A stretch of 64,000 nucleotides of DNA from Phycisphaeraceae bacterium (GTDB lineage: Bacteria; Planctomycetota; Phycisphaerae; Phycisphaerales; UBA1924). Position 1 is the stretch's first letter; each line of letters starts with the position of its first letter. The stretch covers positions 1,798,001 to 1,862,000 of the forward strand of contig CP060234.1 in the NCBI GenBank assembly GCA_023898685.1, written 5' to 3'. The notes under the pieces were generated by a model, which was not told the DNA's origin, searched no databases, and was given only the letters and a program-made list of their open reading frames with translations. Below are positions 42,261 through 51,914 of this stretch, piece by piece. A program made the position numbers and the translations under genes.

Positions 42261-44015
42261 ATGACCACGCCCATCGTCACCCGCTTCGCCCCCTCTCCCA
42301 CCGGCCACCTGCACATCGGCGGGGCCCGCACGGCGCTGTTCTGCTGGGCGTATGCCCGGCGGATCTGGGCCGAGGGGGGGGAGGGGCGGTTCCTGCTGCG
42401 GATCGAGGACACCGACCAGGCGAGGTCGAGCGAGGACGCCGCCCGGGGGATCCTCGAGGATCTTGCGTGGCTGGGAATCGCCTGGGACGACGGGCCCGAG
42501 TTCGGGGGCGAAGGGGTCGCGTGCGGCGGCGACTCGCGGGGCGTCGGACCGTTCCATCAATCGCAGCGTCGAGCGATCTACGACGCCCAGTTCGCGAGGC
42601 TGATCGAGGCCGGGTTGGCCTACCCGGCGTTCGACACGCCCGAGGAATTGGCCACGAGGCGCAAGGCCGCGGAGAAGGAGAAGCGGTCGTTCATCTACAG
42701 GCAGCCTAACGACTTCGATCTCGCCGCGGCGTTGGACCGGGCGAAGATCGAGCCCCATGTGCTGCGTTTCAAGATGCGCGCCGAGCCGATCACGGTGCGC
42801 GACGAGGTGCTGGGGGAGGTGACGTTCCCCTACGAGGAGCTCGACGATCTCGTGATCCGCAAGGCGGACGGATTCCCGACGTACCACTTCGCGGTGGTGG
42901 TCGACGATGCGCTGATGGGCGTCACGCACGTGCTGCGGGGGCAGGAGCACCTGAACAACACGCCCCGCCACATCGCGTTGCAGCGGGCGCTGGGGTTCGA
43001 GACGCCTGGCTACGCGCACATGCCGCTGATCTTCAACATCGACGGCACGAAGATGAGCAAACGCGACAAGGACAAGGCGGCGAAGAAGGCGACGCGCGAC
43101 GCGGGGATCGAATCGGTATCGGCGCTCGTCGGGCGGTTCGATCCGAGCCGCGGGCGTGAGCACGCGGATGCCTTGTCGGCGCTCTCCGACGACGACCTGC
43201 GCACCTGGCTCAAGGACAAGCAGCGCCAGCTCGGCCGCGACCAGGTCGGCGCGATCGCCGCGGCCCTTGACCTCCGCCTCCCCGAGATCGACGTCGAGGA
43301 CTTCCGCGCGTCGGGCTATCTCCCCGAAGTTCTCAACAACTACCTCGCCCTGCTGGGCTGGAACCCCGGGATGAAGAACGAGGATGGGACCGACCTCGAA
43401 CGCTTCGACATGGACTTCCTCGCCGGGCACTTCAGCCTCGAGCGGATCGGCAAATCAAACAGCAAGTTCGACCGCGACAAGCTGCTCTCGTTCAACGCCG
43501 ACACGATCCAGCACGGGATGAACGACGACGGATTCGCCGCCGGGTGGCTGGCGTGGGCCGGGCGGTTCGACCAGGAACTGGCGGCGTGGGCCGCGGCCGA
43601 CGCGTCGCGCTGGGCGTTCGCCGCCTCGGCGGCCAAGCCCCGCGCCAGGACGCTCGCCGACGCCCGGGGGGCGATCGCGTTTGCCCTCGTCGCCGACGAC
43701 GGGTTCAGCTATGACGACAAGAGCGTCAAGAAGCACCTGCTCAAGGGCGAACCGCGGGGGATCGACGTGCTGCCGGATCTGCAAGCCGCTCTCGGCCTCG
43801 TTGGTGATTGGACGCCCGGATCGCTCGAAGCGGCGATCGCGGATTTCGCCGAGTCGCAGGGGCTGGGCATGGGCCAGGTGGCCCAGCCGCTCCGCGTGGC
43901 CCTGACGGGGGCCGCGGTGAGCCCGCCGCTCGGCCTATCGCTGGCGATCATCGGGCGCGACGCGACGCTCGCCAGGCTCGACCGATGTGTCGCGTTCGGT
44001 CACGAGGCCAGCTGA
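42261..44015 (+). CDS. gltX: Glutamyl-tRNA synthetase with insertion after KMSKR
   Basis: 584 residues from ATG 42261; ligates Glu to tRNA. Class-I signatures: TRFAPSPTGHLHIGGARTAL (HIGH motif) and FNIDGTKMSKRDKDK (KMSKR, about residue 265). Catalytic-domain blocks RFLLRIEDTDQARS and HVLRGQEHLNNTPRHIALQR are present. About 80 residues separate KMSKR from SGYLPEVLNNYLALLGW, where about 13 are usual, so roughly 70 residues are inserted. There is also a 20-residue insertion near WDDGPEFGGEGVACGGDSRG. It diverges from the EF-G-like gene. Confidence 0.95.
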   Translation: MTTPIVTRFAPSPTGHLHIGGARTALFCWAYARRIWAEGGEGRFLLRIEDTDQARSSEDAARGILEDLAWLGIAWDDGPEFGGEGVACGGDSRGVGPFHQSQRRAIYDAQFARLIEAGLAYPAFDTPEELATRRKAAEKEKRSFIYRQPNDFDLAAALDRAKIEPHVLRFKMRAEPITVRDEVLGEVTFPYEELDDLVIRKADGFPTYHFAVVVDDALMGVTHVLRGQEHLNNTPRHIALQRALGFETPGYAHMPLIFNIDGTKMSKRDKDKAAKKATRDAGIESVSALVGRFDPSRGREHADALSALSDDDLRTWLKDKQRQLGRDQVGAIAAALDLRLPEIDVEDFRASGYLPEVLNNYLALLGWNPGMKNEDGTDLERFDMDFLAGHFSLERIGKSNSKFDRDKLLSFNADTIQHGMNDDGFAAGWLAWAGRFDQELAAWAAADASRWAFAASAAKPRARTLADARGAIAFALVADDGFSYDDKSVKKHLLKGEPRGIDVLPDLQAALGLVGDWTPGSLEAAIADFAESQGLGMGQVAQPLRVALTGAAVSPPLGLSLAIIGRDATLARLDRCVAFGHEAS

Positions 44016-44480
44016 CACGGCGTGATTCCGGGTTCGACCTGCCCCCCGCCCGTCGCAGTTGACGCGTCTGGTCCGTGGTACATCGCTGAAGCCGGGCGCC
44101 GCTTCGAAGCAGTAGCGGTCGCTCGCCTGTCACCCAACCGGCGATGACGCGGCGATCGCTGACCTGAGACCGGTCGCAGTCCGCCGGCTCACCGCATGGC
44201 CCGATCCCAGCCCAATCTGTCCGATTATCGCGACGGGCGTTCAAACCGGTCGTTTCGATTGCCACGGTTCGCGACGGGCGTGTGCTGGTTCCTGGCGACG
44301 CCGAAGAGGCACCTGGAGCAAAGCCGACCTGTCTCCGCCGAGTTTCGGACCCGGCGAGGTCTTCCGACGTTCCGTTGCGCCCCGGGCCGGCGGGCTGCGT
44401 TGTTCGCCGTGGAGGGGCCGATCCGGAATTGGACGGGTTTGACCCTTTTTCGCGGCATTCGAATACACCGGGGGATTCCC
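44016..44480 (+). other. 465-nt spacer before the collagen-like gene
   Basis: An open frame runs through this stretch in phase with the following gene, but it begins with an implausible Arg-rich sequence and lacks a ribosome site, so it is not treated as coding. The stretch from 44140 to 44300 contains repeated GGTCG/CGACGGGCG motifs (CGCGACGGGCGTTCAAACC, CGCGACGGGCGTGTGCTGG at 44230 and 44271). A TTGACC near 44449 could be a -35. No RNA gene recognised. Confidence 0.35.
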
Positions 44481-46562
44481 ATGACACAGAACAATGTGCG
44501 CCGTCGGTTGCACACACGTCGCAGAGGCGGCCTCGCCGCGACGCGAGCGCTTCTCGTGGGTGCGTTGGTCGGCGTTGTCGGGCTGTCCACGCCCGCGGCC
44601 GTGGCCGGGCCCGTTGTTGGCGGTCCGAGCGGCGAAGCGCCGGTTCCGACGGCGTTCACCTACCAGGGCGTTCTCAGCCTCGCCGGCGCGGCGTACACGG
44701 GTAACGCCGATCTCCGGTTCCGCCTGTACGACGAGGTTGTGGCCGGTGTCCAGATTGGGCCTGACCTGTTTCTCGATGGGGCGACGATCACCGACGGCAT
44801 CGTGAACGCCGACCTGGACTTCGGTATCGGTGCCTTTGTCGGTGATGGACGCTGGCTGGAAGTCTCGGTCCGGGCGCCTGCGTGGGACGGGCAGGGGACC
44901 GAGCCGCCCTATGACGTGCTCTCGCCGCGTCAGTCGATCATGCCGACGCCCTACGCGCTGTTCGCGCTCAGCGGGAACGAGGGGCCCGCGGGCCCGCAGG
45001 GCCCGCAGGGTGACACGGGCCCGGTCGGGCCCACCGGACCGCAAGGTCCGGCCGGTCCCACAGGCGCCACCGGCCCCGCGGGTCCACAGGGGCCGCAGGG
45101 TGATGCGGGTCCGACCGGCGCGACAGGGCCGCAGGGCGCGGCTGGCCCCGAGGGCCCCCAGGGCCCGCAGGGTGTCCCGGGTGACACGCAGTGGTCGACC
45201 GACGGCGTGAGCACGTGGTACACGACGGGCAACGTCGGCATCGGTGTGGCGAGCCCGTCGGCGCTGCTCACCCTGCGCCGGGGCAACGGAACCGACATCG
45301 CGATCACCCAGAACGAATACGCCGGGTCGAGCGCGATGGAGTTCCAGACCACCGACGCGCTCGATCAGCTGACCACCCGCCTCGTGCTCCGCGGTGGGAA
45401 CGACGCGACAGACGTCGAGTTCTATCGCGGCGGTCTCGGTACGGAGGCGCTCTCGATGTTCATCGAAGGCGACAACGGCTTCGTCGGGATCGGCAGCGAT
45501 TCGCCCGAGGCCGGGCTCCACATCCTCTCCGACCAGAACTACGGGGGCATCGTGCTTCAGGTCCCGGACAACACCCTCAGCCAGGGGCTGTTCTTCAAGA
45601 ACTCCGGCACGAACTACACCTGGGGTATCGTCCGCGAGGACGTGGGGAGCAGTCAGGCCGACCTTGTATTCAGCAACGGCGCCGGGGGACGCGCGGGTCT
45701 CACCGAACGATTCCGGATCGCGAACGGCGGCGACGCGACGTTCCAGAAGCACCTCGGCATCGGTACGACACCCACTGCGGGCCGGCTCCAGGTCCTGGAG
45801 ACCGCGAACGGGGCGCAGGCGATCAGGGCCGAATCGACGTCGACCAGCGGCAACACCATCGCGGGCGACTTCTACGTCGACAGCGCCGGTGCGACCCAGG
45901 CCCTTCGCGGGAAGATCCGGGCGACGACGGGCAACGGTTACGCGGTGCGGGGGTCGACCGACAGCGTCGACGCGGGCGCGGCGGGTGTGCGGGGCGAGAT
46001 CCCCGGCGGCGGCACGGGCTTCGGCGTCTACGGGCAGGGCACAAACTCCGGCGCGTTCGGCGTCTACGCCAACGGGCGGCTCGGCTCGTCGGGCACCAAG
46101 AGCTTCATGATCGACGACCCGCTCGATCCGGAGAACAAGTTCCTGCTGCACTACTCCACGGAGAGCCCCGAGGTGCTCAACAGCTACAGCGGCACCGTCC
46201 GGCTCGACAACGCCGGCGAGGCGTGGGTGCAGCTCCCCGGCTACTTCGGCGCGATCAACACCGACGAGCGCTACCAGCTCACCGCCATCGGCGCCCCGGC
46301 CCCGATGCTCCACGTCGCCGTGAAGGTCGAGAACAACGAGTTCAAGATCGCGGGCGGCCGGCCAGGCATGGAGGTGTGCTGGGAGGTCAAGGCGCGGCGG
46401 AACGACCCGTTCGTCGCCCAGAACGGCGCCCCGGTCATCATCGAGAAGACCGGGCGTGAGAAGGGGCGCTACCTGATCCCGTCGCTGTACGGCCAGCCCG
46501 AGCAACTCGGCATCTACTACGCCGCGCCGGACGCGCCGGAACCCAACCCGGCTGACAACTGA
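44481..46562 (+). CDS. Secreted collagen-like, tail-fibre-like repeat protein
   Basis: 693 residues from ATG 44481 after GGGGGA. The N terminus is basic (TQNNVRRRLHTRRRGGLAAT) followed by a hydrophobic export segment and AVAGP. Residues about 165-235 are an unbroken run of about 23 Gly-X-Y triplets (GPAGPQGPQGDTGPVGPTG...), which would form a collagen-type triple helix. The following region has repeated GIGxxSPxAxL motifs (NVGIGVASPSALLTL, FVGIGSDSPEAGLHIL, HLGIGTTPTAGRLQVL) as in trimeric fibres and adhesins. The C-terminal 200 residues (about 540 on) look globular (KSFMIDDPLDPENKFLLHYS). Probably a trimeric surface appendage. The next gene starts 30 nt downstream, likely one transcript. Confidence 0.8.
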   Translation: MTQNNVRRRLHTRRRGGLAATRALLVGALVGVVGLSTPAAVAGPVVGGPSGEAPVPTAFTYQGVLSLAGAAYTGNADLRFRLYDEVVAGVQIGPDLFLDGATITDGIVNADLDFGIGAFVGDGRWLEVSVRAPAWDGQGTEPPYDVLSPRQSIMPTPYALFALSGNEGPAGPQGPQGDTGPVGPTGPQGPAGPTGATGPAGPQGPQGDAGPTGATGPQGAAGPEGPQGPQGVPGDTQWSTDGVSTWYTTGNVGIGVASPSALLTLRRGNGTDIAITQNEYAGSSAMEFQTTDALDQLTTRLVLRGGNDATDVEFYRGGLGTEALSMFIEGDNGFVGIGSDSPEAGLHILSDQNYGGIVLQVPDNTLSQGLFFKNSGTNYTWGIVREDVGSSQADLVFSNGAGGRAGLTERFRIANGGDATFQKHLGIGTTPTAGRLQVLETANGAQAIRAESTSTSGNTIAGDFYVDSAGATQALRGKIRATTGNGYAVRGSTDSVDAGAAGVRGEIPGGGTGFGVYGQGTNSGAFGVYANGRLGSSGTKSFMIDDPLDPENKFLLHYSTESPEVLNSYSGTVRLDNAGEAWVQLPGYFGAINTDERYQLTAIGAPAPMLHVAVKVENNEFKIAGGRPGMEVCWEVKARRNDPFVAQNGAPVIIEKTGREKGRYLIPSLYGQPEQLGIYYAAPDAPEPNPADN

Positions 46563-46592
46563 TCGACCACCACCCACAGCGGAGAACGCAAG

Positions 46593-49500
46593 ATGCAACG
46601 CATCGCCACCATCGCGTGCCTCCTCGCGGCCGGATCGCTCACGCTCGCCGCAACCGCAGGGCACGCCTCGAAGAACTCCGGCGACCGGGCGGCCCGGCGC
46701 GACGCGCCGACGAAGACCTGGGTGGAGCACGTGGACGGACGGGCCATCCAGGTCACCGGCACAACCGGGCCCCGCTATGAGCCGGCGGACGGCTACAGCG
46801 CGAAGCGCCGGCAGGGCGAACGCGAGCGGGCCGAGCTGCGCCAGCGGCTCAACTGGGGCTCGCTGTCCGACGACATGAAGGCGTCGCTCGCGCCGGTCGC
46901 GGTCGGGCCCGACAACATCGACGATCGCGGGATCAACCTCGTCAACTTCGCCTGGGCTTACACGCCGACGTACCGGGGCAACGACCACCGGGCGCTGGAC
47001 ATGGAGCTCACCGTCGACGGCGACGTGACCGTCATCGGGCAGGATCTGGGCAACGGCAGCTCCGACCCCGACTACTCGGCGATGCAGCTCTCCGAGATTA
47101 GCGGCACGGCCAACGCGGCGCAGGGCTGGACGGAGAACTGGGAGAGGACCGTGCTCTACGCGGGCTCGGGACTCGGCCAGTACGTCAGCGCGAAGCAGGG
47201 CGGAGTCGATCTCCAGGGAAATACCTACGCCGTGGGGCTGCGCAAGAACGGCCATTACATCGTCTGGAAGCTCGACGGCGTCGACGGCTCGGTGACGTGG
47301 AACTCGTCGAAACCGGCCCCGAACGGCGGGTCGGACGCGATCGCACTCGACATGGTGGTCGATCCCGAGGGGCTGATCTACGTCTGCGGGTTCTACACCG
47401 ACGCTGGGAACGGGAGCGATCGCTGGTTCGTCTCCCGGCACCGCCCGAGCGACGGGCACCAGGACTGGATCGTCGATCTCGGGGGCGGTCGCCCGACAGG
47501 CGGCATCGAGATCGACCGGCGGGGCGATCTGTTCGTCGGGGGCTACAACGGCGATGACCATATGGTCTGGAAGGTCAGCCCGTACGACGGGGCCGAGGTG
47601 TGGAGTGCGAAGGTTCAGACCGCCACGGATGACCGGACGGTCGAGTTCACCGATTCGCTCAAGCTCGACAGCGGCGGTAATCCCTGCTATGCCGGGAACA
47701 TCGAGATCGACGGCGACGGCGGATGGCGCACCAGCAAGTGGGACGGGGAGACCGGCGCCCAGCTCTGGACCAAGACCGAGGCGATGGGCCAGCCCGAGGA
47801 TCTCGAGGTCGACCAGGACGGCAATGTCTACGTCTGCGGCAAGGGGGGCACGTACACGTTCGTGCTCCGCAAGTACGGGCCGACGCACGGCAACAAGCAG
47901 TGGACCTACCAGGGCGGCAGCACCGGGCGGGCCGAGGATATCGTGATCGATCGCCTGGGCAACCCGTACATGACCGGTGAATACGACCCGGCGTTCATCC
48001 AGACGTCGAAGCACAACCCCGAAGACGGCACGATCGTCTGGAAGGTGGACGGCGAGAGCCCCACACGCAACAGCGAGACGAACAGCGACCTCCAGACGCG
48101 CGACATCGTCGTCGATGGGGGCGGCAACATCTACGTCTGCGGGTTCCGCACCGGCGGCGGGTCGGACTCGGGTGACAAGGAGTTCTTCTGCGTCAAGTAT
48201 GAGCAGCCCTACCTCTCGATCCCCCAGATCGCGCGTTCCTACCCAACCGTCAGCATGGACGACGTGAGCGTGTGGGACCCGGTTCCGAATCCGGGCGACC
48301 CAGACTACACCGACCCCTCGACGTACATCGCGTACAACCAGGAATGGCCGCTCTTCAGCTTCGACATCCCCTCGTCGATCGAGAACACCATCGAGGGAAG
48401 CACGGTCAAGACCGTGGACTACGGCGTCGGCACTGTTACCGGCGGCATCCGGGTCAATGATTTCCACGGGGGCGTCGATGTCTTCCTCCAGGCCGAGTCG
48501 AGCGCCGGCACGTTCAGCGCCTCGGCCACCGGCAAGCTCGCGGTCGCGATCCCGGGCGAGGCCGAGCTGTTCGCGACCCAGCCGTTCGACATCGTGGTGA
48601 ACTGGGACCCCGACGAGATGGGCACGCAGTTGCTCGCCGACGCCGAGCCCACGCTGACCGCCGGCATCAACGCCAGCACGCGTGGCAACATCGACATCGA
48701 CGGATTCATCGACGACACGTATCTCGGGTCGGACAGCTCGCCCATCGTGAACAACAAGAGCCTTGCCTACACGCCGGACGACCCGATCCTGGGCATCGGT
48801 CCGGGCAGCCTGCCCCAGCCCGGGGTCTGGGTCGACCTTGTCGAGTTCCCGTACGACCAGTACTTCTCGGGGCAGGTCCGCTCGCCCTACCTGCAGACCG
48901 AGGGCGTGTTCAACGCCTCGACGAGCACGATCTCCAGCAGTATCCGTCAGAAGGTGCTCGCGGGGAAGGCGCGGATCACCGAGCTGATCCTTGCCTACTT
49001 CGGCCAGCCTCCCCTCAACGTCTCCGTCGGAGCCGGGTATGGCGGACCCGGCTGGGACGCGAACTTCGAGGCGGGCCTGCTCCAGGCCGATCTTGACGGC
49101 GATCTCTATGTGCTCCAGGATCTCGACGCCCAGTTCAAGCCTTACGTCGTGCTCGACTACGAGGCAAGCGACGGAACGAGCCTTGGCAGCGAGCGGCTGG
49201 ATTTCCATGACGGCAGCGGCAACCCCGTCGAGCAGCGCACCGCCACCACGACGCTGCCCGCCGACGGCGAGATGACCATCAAGCCCCGTTTCGGGATCGA
49301 CGTCGCCTACACCAACAGCAGCGGCGTCGAGTTCGTGATCACCGAGTCGTTCAACCCCGCCAGGCTCGAGGCCTCGCTCTCGATCGCCGACACGGACGTG
49401 ATCGACGTGGACAAGTGCTTCCAGTGCATCAGCAACTCCAACTCCTTCGAGTTCCGCCCCTACGACATCACGAAGAGCATCTCGTTCCCCTCCGAGTACA

Positions 49501-51032
49501 ACGCCGCCCCGATCCAGGTCTTCGGGAACGTGAACCTGCAGCCCCAGCTCATCGGCGCGAGCGTCGAGTCGCTGCGCATGATCATCTACGACCAGCGCAA
49601 TCCCTCACAGGCCAACCTCAACGGCATCGTGGATGGCACCATCCCCGTCGTCCTCTACGGGTACAACTTCTTCAGCGGTACGAACATCCAGGTTCGACTG
49701 AAGCACCAGGGGCGCAACGAAGCTCTGCAGAGAACCAGGCTCAACGACCAGGCGATCCTGGTCCAGATCCCCAAGCGGTTCCTGCTGGTCCCGGGCGTCG
49801 CCCGCCTCCTCGTCAGGAACGACAACGGACGCTCCGAGACGATCGATCTGACGATCGAATACCCCTTCCCGAACTTCCAGGGCATCGAGGAGAACTTCTG
49901 GGCGAGCGACCCGCGATGGACTGAAACGCCGGTCACCGTCGTCGATGGCGGCACGCCCGCGGGCCACGACTCGTTCATCGCACGCCGCGACTACTTCCCC
50001 TACCTCGCTACACAGCTTTGGAACTCGGCGTTCCTCCAGGATCTCTCCGACCCCAACATCCCGGCGTGGAGCTACTTCCCGGCCTTCGCCGGGTGGGAGC
50101 TCCCGGGGCATCCCAAGAGCCCGCCCGGCATCCCGACGCTGCTCGCGGACGGCGTGACCGTGCCCCGCGACAAGTCCGACCCGACCAGCGGCTATCTGAA
50201 GGGCAAAGTGCCCGAGCCGGCCGTCTCCCGCAGCGACTTCGTCTCGCTGTCGCTCGTCAGCCCGGGCCCGGGCGGCGGCGAGAGCCGGACGCGGGTGATC
50301 GAATTGCCCGCGCCGCGCCCCGTGATCAACCAGATCAAGCCGGCGCTCGTCCGCCCCGGCGAGTCGACGGAAGACATCCGGTTGCAGGTCAAGGGGCCGG
50401 CGACGGTGCCGTTCTTCGCGGGCTACGAGAGCGAGAAGCACGGCAACTTCACGCCCGATTCTCAGGTGTGGATCGACAAGACGCCCTACCCGACCGAGTT
50501 TGTCAGCTCGGGCGAACTGGTCGCCACCGTTCCGGCCGCTGATCTCGACACGTTCGGGAGCCGCCTCGTGTGGGTCAAGACGTCCAACCCCAACGGCACG
50601 ATGTACCCCGAGACGCTCATCGACGGGAACGGGAACGTCGTGCTCGACGAGATGGTTCCCAGTGGCGGCAACTCGGTACCGATGGTGCTCCAGGTGCTCT
50701 GGCCCGAGCCCGTCATCAACTACGTGAGCCACGCGACGATCGAGCAGGGCAACCCGCCCGCGGTGCCCGACACGATCGACGGCGCTCCGCCACCCGACAA
50801 TCACAACATCTCGATCTTCGGCGACAACTTCGACCCGAACTGCCGCGTCTACCTCGATGGCGTCATCATCCCGTCGACCCGCGACCCCGATTCGCCCTCG
50901 GTCGTCCGCGTGACGATCACCGCCGCCGACGTCGCGACGCTGGGGACCAGGACGCTCATCGTCGAGAACCCGGCGCCCAACCTGCGGGCCAGCGCGCCGT
51001 TCCAGATCGAGGTGGTGCAGGCGAGTCCGTGA
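46593..51032 (+). CDS. Giant secreted protein: beta-propeller plus IPT/TIG-like domains
   Basis: 1479 residues from ATG 46593, with a GGAG site and signal peptide (QRIATIACLLAAGSLTLAAT). Residues about 120-545 are a run of SBBP/PQQ-like propeller units, each with the pattern DxxGNxYVCG (VDPEGLIYVCGFYTDAG, VDQDGNVYVCGKGGTYTF, VDGGGNIYVCGFRTGGG). The middle region is a long beta-rich stretch without a known motif. From about residue 1010 there are IPT/TIG-like immunoglobulin folds (VVLYGYNFFSGTNIQVRLKH, ISIFGDNFDPNCRVYLDGVI, PAPRPVINQIKPALVRPGES). It ends without a dockerin tail. It follows the collagen-like gene by 30 nt and is closed by a terminator, so the pair probably acts together at the cell surface. 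Confidence 0.85.
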   Translation: MQRIATIACLLAAGSLTLAATAGHASKNSGDRAARRDAPTKTWVEHVDGRAIQVTGTTGPRYEPADGYSAKRRQGERERAELRQRLNWGSLSDDMKASLAPVAVGPDNIDDRGINLVNFAWAYTPTYRGNDHRALDMELTVDGDVTVIGQDLGNGSSDPDYSAMQLSEISGTANAAQGWTENWERTVLYAGSGLGQYVSAKQGGVDLQGNTYAVGLRKNGHYIVWKLDGVDGSVTWNSSKPAPNGGSDAIALDMVVDPEGLIYVCGFYTDAGNGSDRWFVSRHRPSDGHQDWIVDLGGGRPTGGIEIDRRGDLFVGGYNGDDHMVWKVSPYDGAEVWSAKVQTATDDRTVEFTDSLKLDSGGNPCYAGNIEIDGDGGWRTSKWDGETGAQLWTKTEAMGQPEDLEVDQDGNVYVCGKGGTYTFVLRKYGPTHGNKQWTYQGGSTGRAEDIVIDRLGNPYMTGEYDPAFIQTSKHNPEDGTIVWKVDGESPTRNSETNSDLQTRDIVVDGGGNIYVCGFRTGGGSDSGDKEFFCVKYEQPYLSIPQIARSYPTVSMDDVSVWDPVPNPGDPDYTDPSTYIAYNQEWPLFSFDIPSSIENTIEGSTVKTVDYGVGTVTGGIRVNDFHGGVDVFLQAESSAGTFSASATGKLAVAIPGEAELFATQPFDIVVNWDPDEMGTQLLADAEPTLTAGINASTRGNIDIDGFIDDTYLGSDSSPIVNNKSLAYTPDDPILGIGPGSLPQPGVWVDLVEFPYDQYFSGQVRSPYLQTEGVFNASTSTISSSIRQKVLAGKARITELILAYFGQPPLNVSVGAGYGGPGWDANFEAGLLQADLDGDLYVLQDLDAQFKPYVVLDYEASDGTSLGSERLDFHDGSGNPVEQRTATTTLPADGEMTIKPRFGIDVAYTNSSGVEFVITESFNPARLEASLSIADTDVIDVDKCFQCISNSNSFEFRPYDITKSISFPSEYNAAPIQVFGNVNLQPQLIGASVESLRMIIYDQRNPSQANLNGIVDGTIPVVLYGYNFFSGTNIQVRLKHQGRNEALQRTRLNDQAILVQIPKRFLLVPGVARLLVRNDNGRSETIDLTIEYPFPNFQGIEENFWASDPRWTETPVTVVDGGTPAGHDSFIARRDYFPYLATQLWNSAFLQDLSDPNIPAWSYFPAFAGWELPGHPKSPPGIPTLLADGVTVPRDKSDPTSGYLKGKVPEPAVSRSDFVSLSLVSPGPGGGESRTRVIELPAPRPVINQIKPALVRPGESTEDIRLQVKGPATVPFFAGYESEKHGNFTPDSQVWIDKTPYPTEFVSSGELVATVPAADLDTFGSRLVWVKTSNPNGTMYPETLIDGNGNVVLDEMVPSGGNSVPMVLQVLWPEPVINYVSHATIEQGNPPAVPDTIDGAPPPDNHNISIFGDNFDPNCRVYLDGVIIPSTRDPDSPSVVRVTITAADVATLGTRTLIVENPAPNLRASAPFQIEVVQASP

Positions 51033-51095
51033 TCAGGAACACCGGGGTCTGATCAACACCAGGCGGCCTGTGGCCCCGAGGGCACACCGGGCCGC

Positions 51096-51126
51096 GCGTC
51101 CCTCGTACAGTCGGGGGACGCTTTTC
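51096..51126 (+). terminator. Terminator of the collagen-like/giant-protein operon
   Basis: GCGTCCC (51096-51102) pairs with GGGACGC (51115-51121), with additional C-G pairs inside the loop, followed by TTTTC. It is 64 nt past the stop codon. Confidence 0.8.
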
Positions 51127-51220
51127 TATTGCCCCTGGCCCGAGCGAATAGAGAAGGACACCATGATATGAATCACGCTTGCATCTCGGGCGCGGCACAT
51201 GTCTGAGCCATGATGATTCG

Positions 51221-51311
51221 CCACAAAGGCGCAGCGAGCACAGAGAAGAACCCTTGCCGATTCAAGAGTACAGCACAGTTCTTCTTCTCTGTGTCCTCGG
51301 TGTCTCTGTGG
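51221..51311. repeat. Inverted repeat with CACAGAGAAGAAC arms
   Basis: The left arm 51221-51251 (CCACAAAGGCGCAGCGAGCA then CAGAGAAGAAC) is complementary to the right arm 51278-51311 with a few mismatches and one 3-nt slip. The arms repeat CACAGAG/CACCGAG with roughly 8-10 nt spacing, like the elements at 1274 and 2296. It lies in a 474-nt spacer (51033-51506) that otherwise shows only terminators. Confidence 0.75.
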
Positions 51312-51449
51312 TGTTTTCTTCTGACAGAACCGAGACGCTTCATGCATGCGAGCGATGAAGCAACCCAGTTTTCAATCAGAATCCGTATGGGAGGAGAATA
51401 CGCGAGAGCGGGGTTGCCGTTCTGTGTCAACTGTCGTGAAACGGCGCAG

Positions 51450-51477
51450 AAAAAAGGCGGCCCACGAGTGACCGCCT
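51450..51477 (-). terminator. Terminator of the small dockerin gene
   Basis: On the minus strand GGCGG...CCGCC with an inner CAC/GTG is followed by TTTTTT, 30 nt past the stop codon. Confidence 0.65.
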
Positions 51478-51506
51478 CGCCCCAGCCCGAACGGCACGCC
51501 TCTCGA

Positions 51507-51914
51507 TCAGGGGCACCCCGCCAGGAATGAACTCACGAAGACATTGATGTCGTTCAGATCGAGCACGCCGAATGGCTCGGCGATGTCCGAGACCGGATCT
51601 CCGGTCAGGAACCCGCCCACGAACACGTTGATGTCATTCAGATCGAGAATGCCGAATGGCGCGGCGATGTCGGCCGGACATGGCGGCGGGCCCGCCGGTT
51701 GAATCGTCCAGAACCCGGGTTCGAGCGAAAACGATGAGCCGGTGAGAGCGGGTCCGGCGTCGGCCTGCCCGATCGTGCACGTGAGCGACCAATCACCCCC
51801 GGTCGATGTGCCGCCGCCCCCGGCGATGGTGAACAGGTCCATCGATGGGCCTCCCGCGAGAGCCGCCCCGCCGAGACCACCCAGAATCAGCATCTGGCTT
51901 GTTTGATTGAGCAT
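51507..51914 (-). CDS. Minimal secreted protein with GC-type dockerin tail
   Basis: 135 residues. A hydrophobic N-terminal segment (SQMLILGGLGGAALAGG) probably directs export. The cargo part is only about 50 residues and has the form GGGTSTGGDWSLTCTIGQAD then SGSSFSLEPGFW-like text, a short motif that often precedes such tails in planctomycete secreted proteins. Two dockerin-like repeats follow (AAPFGILDLNDINVFVGGFL, AEPFGVLDLNDINVFVSSFL), ending AGCP-stop. As the smallest carrier in the window it defines the minimum tail: about 55 residues. Function unknown. Confidence 0.75.
   Translation of the reverse strand: MLNQTSQMLILGGLGGAALAGGPSMDLFTIAGGGGTSTGGDWSLTCTIGQADAGPALTGSSFSLEPGFWTIQPAGPPPCPADIAAPFGILDLNDINVFVGGFLTGDPVSDIAEPFGVLDLNDINVFVSSFLAGCP

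Noticed and set aside
44196..44480. N-terminal extension of the collagen-like protein
   Set aside because: In-frame but starts with no ribosome site and the true ATG 44481 follows GGGGGA and begins an export signal.
45000..45190. Possible CRISPR-like or tandem DNA array in the collagen region
   Set aside because: The periodicity is the 9-nt Gly-X-Y codon repeat; there are no constant repeats with variable spacers.
44241..49208. 1655-codon open frame antisense to the collagen-like and giant-protein genes
   Set aside because: The largest frame on the minus strand, but its text is low-complexity and without motifs, and it spans two genes with signal peptides, ribosome sites and domains.
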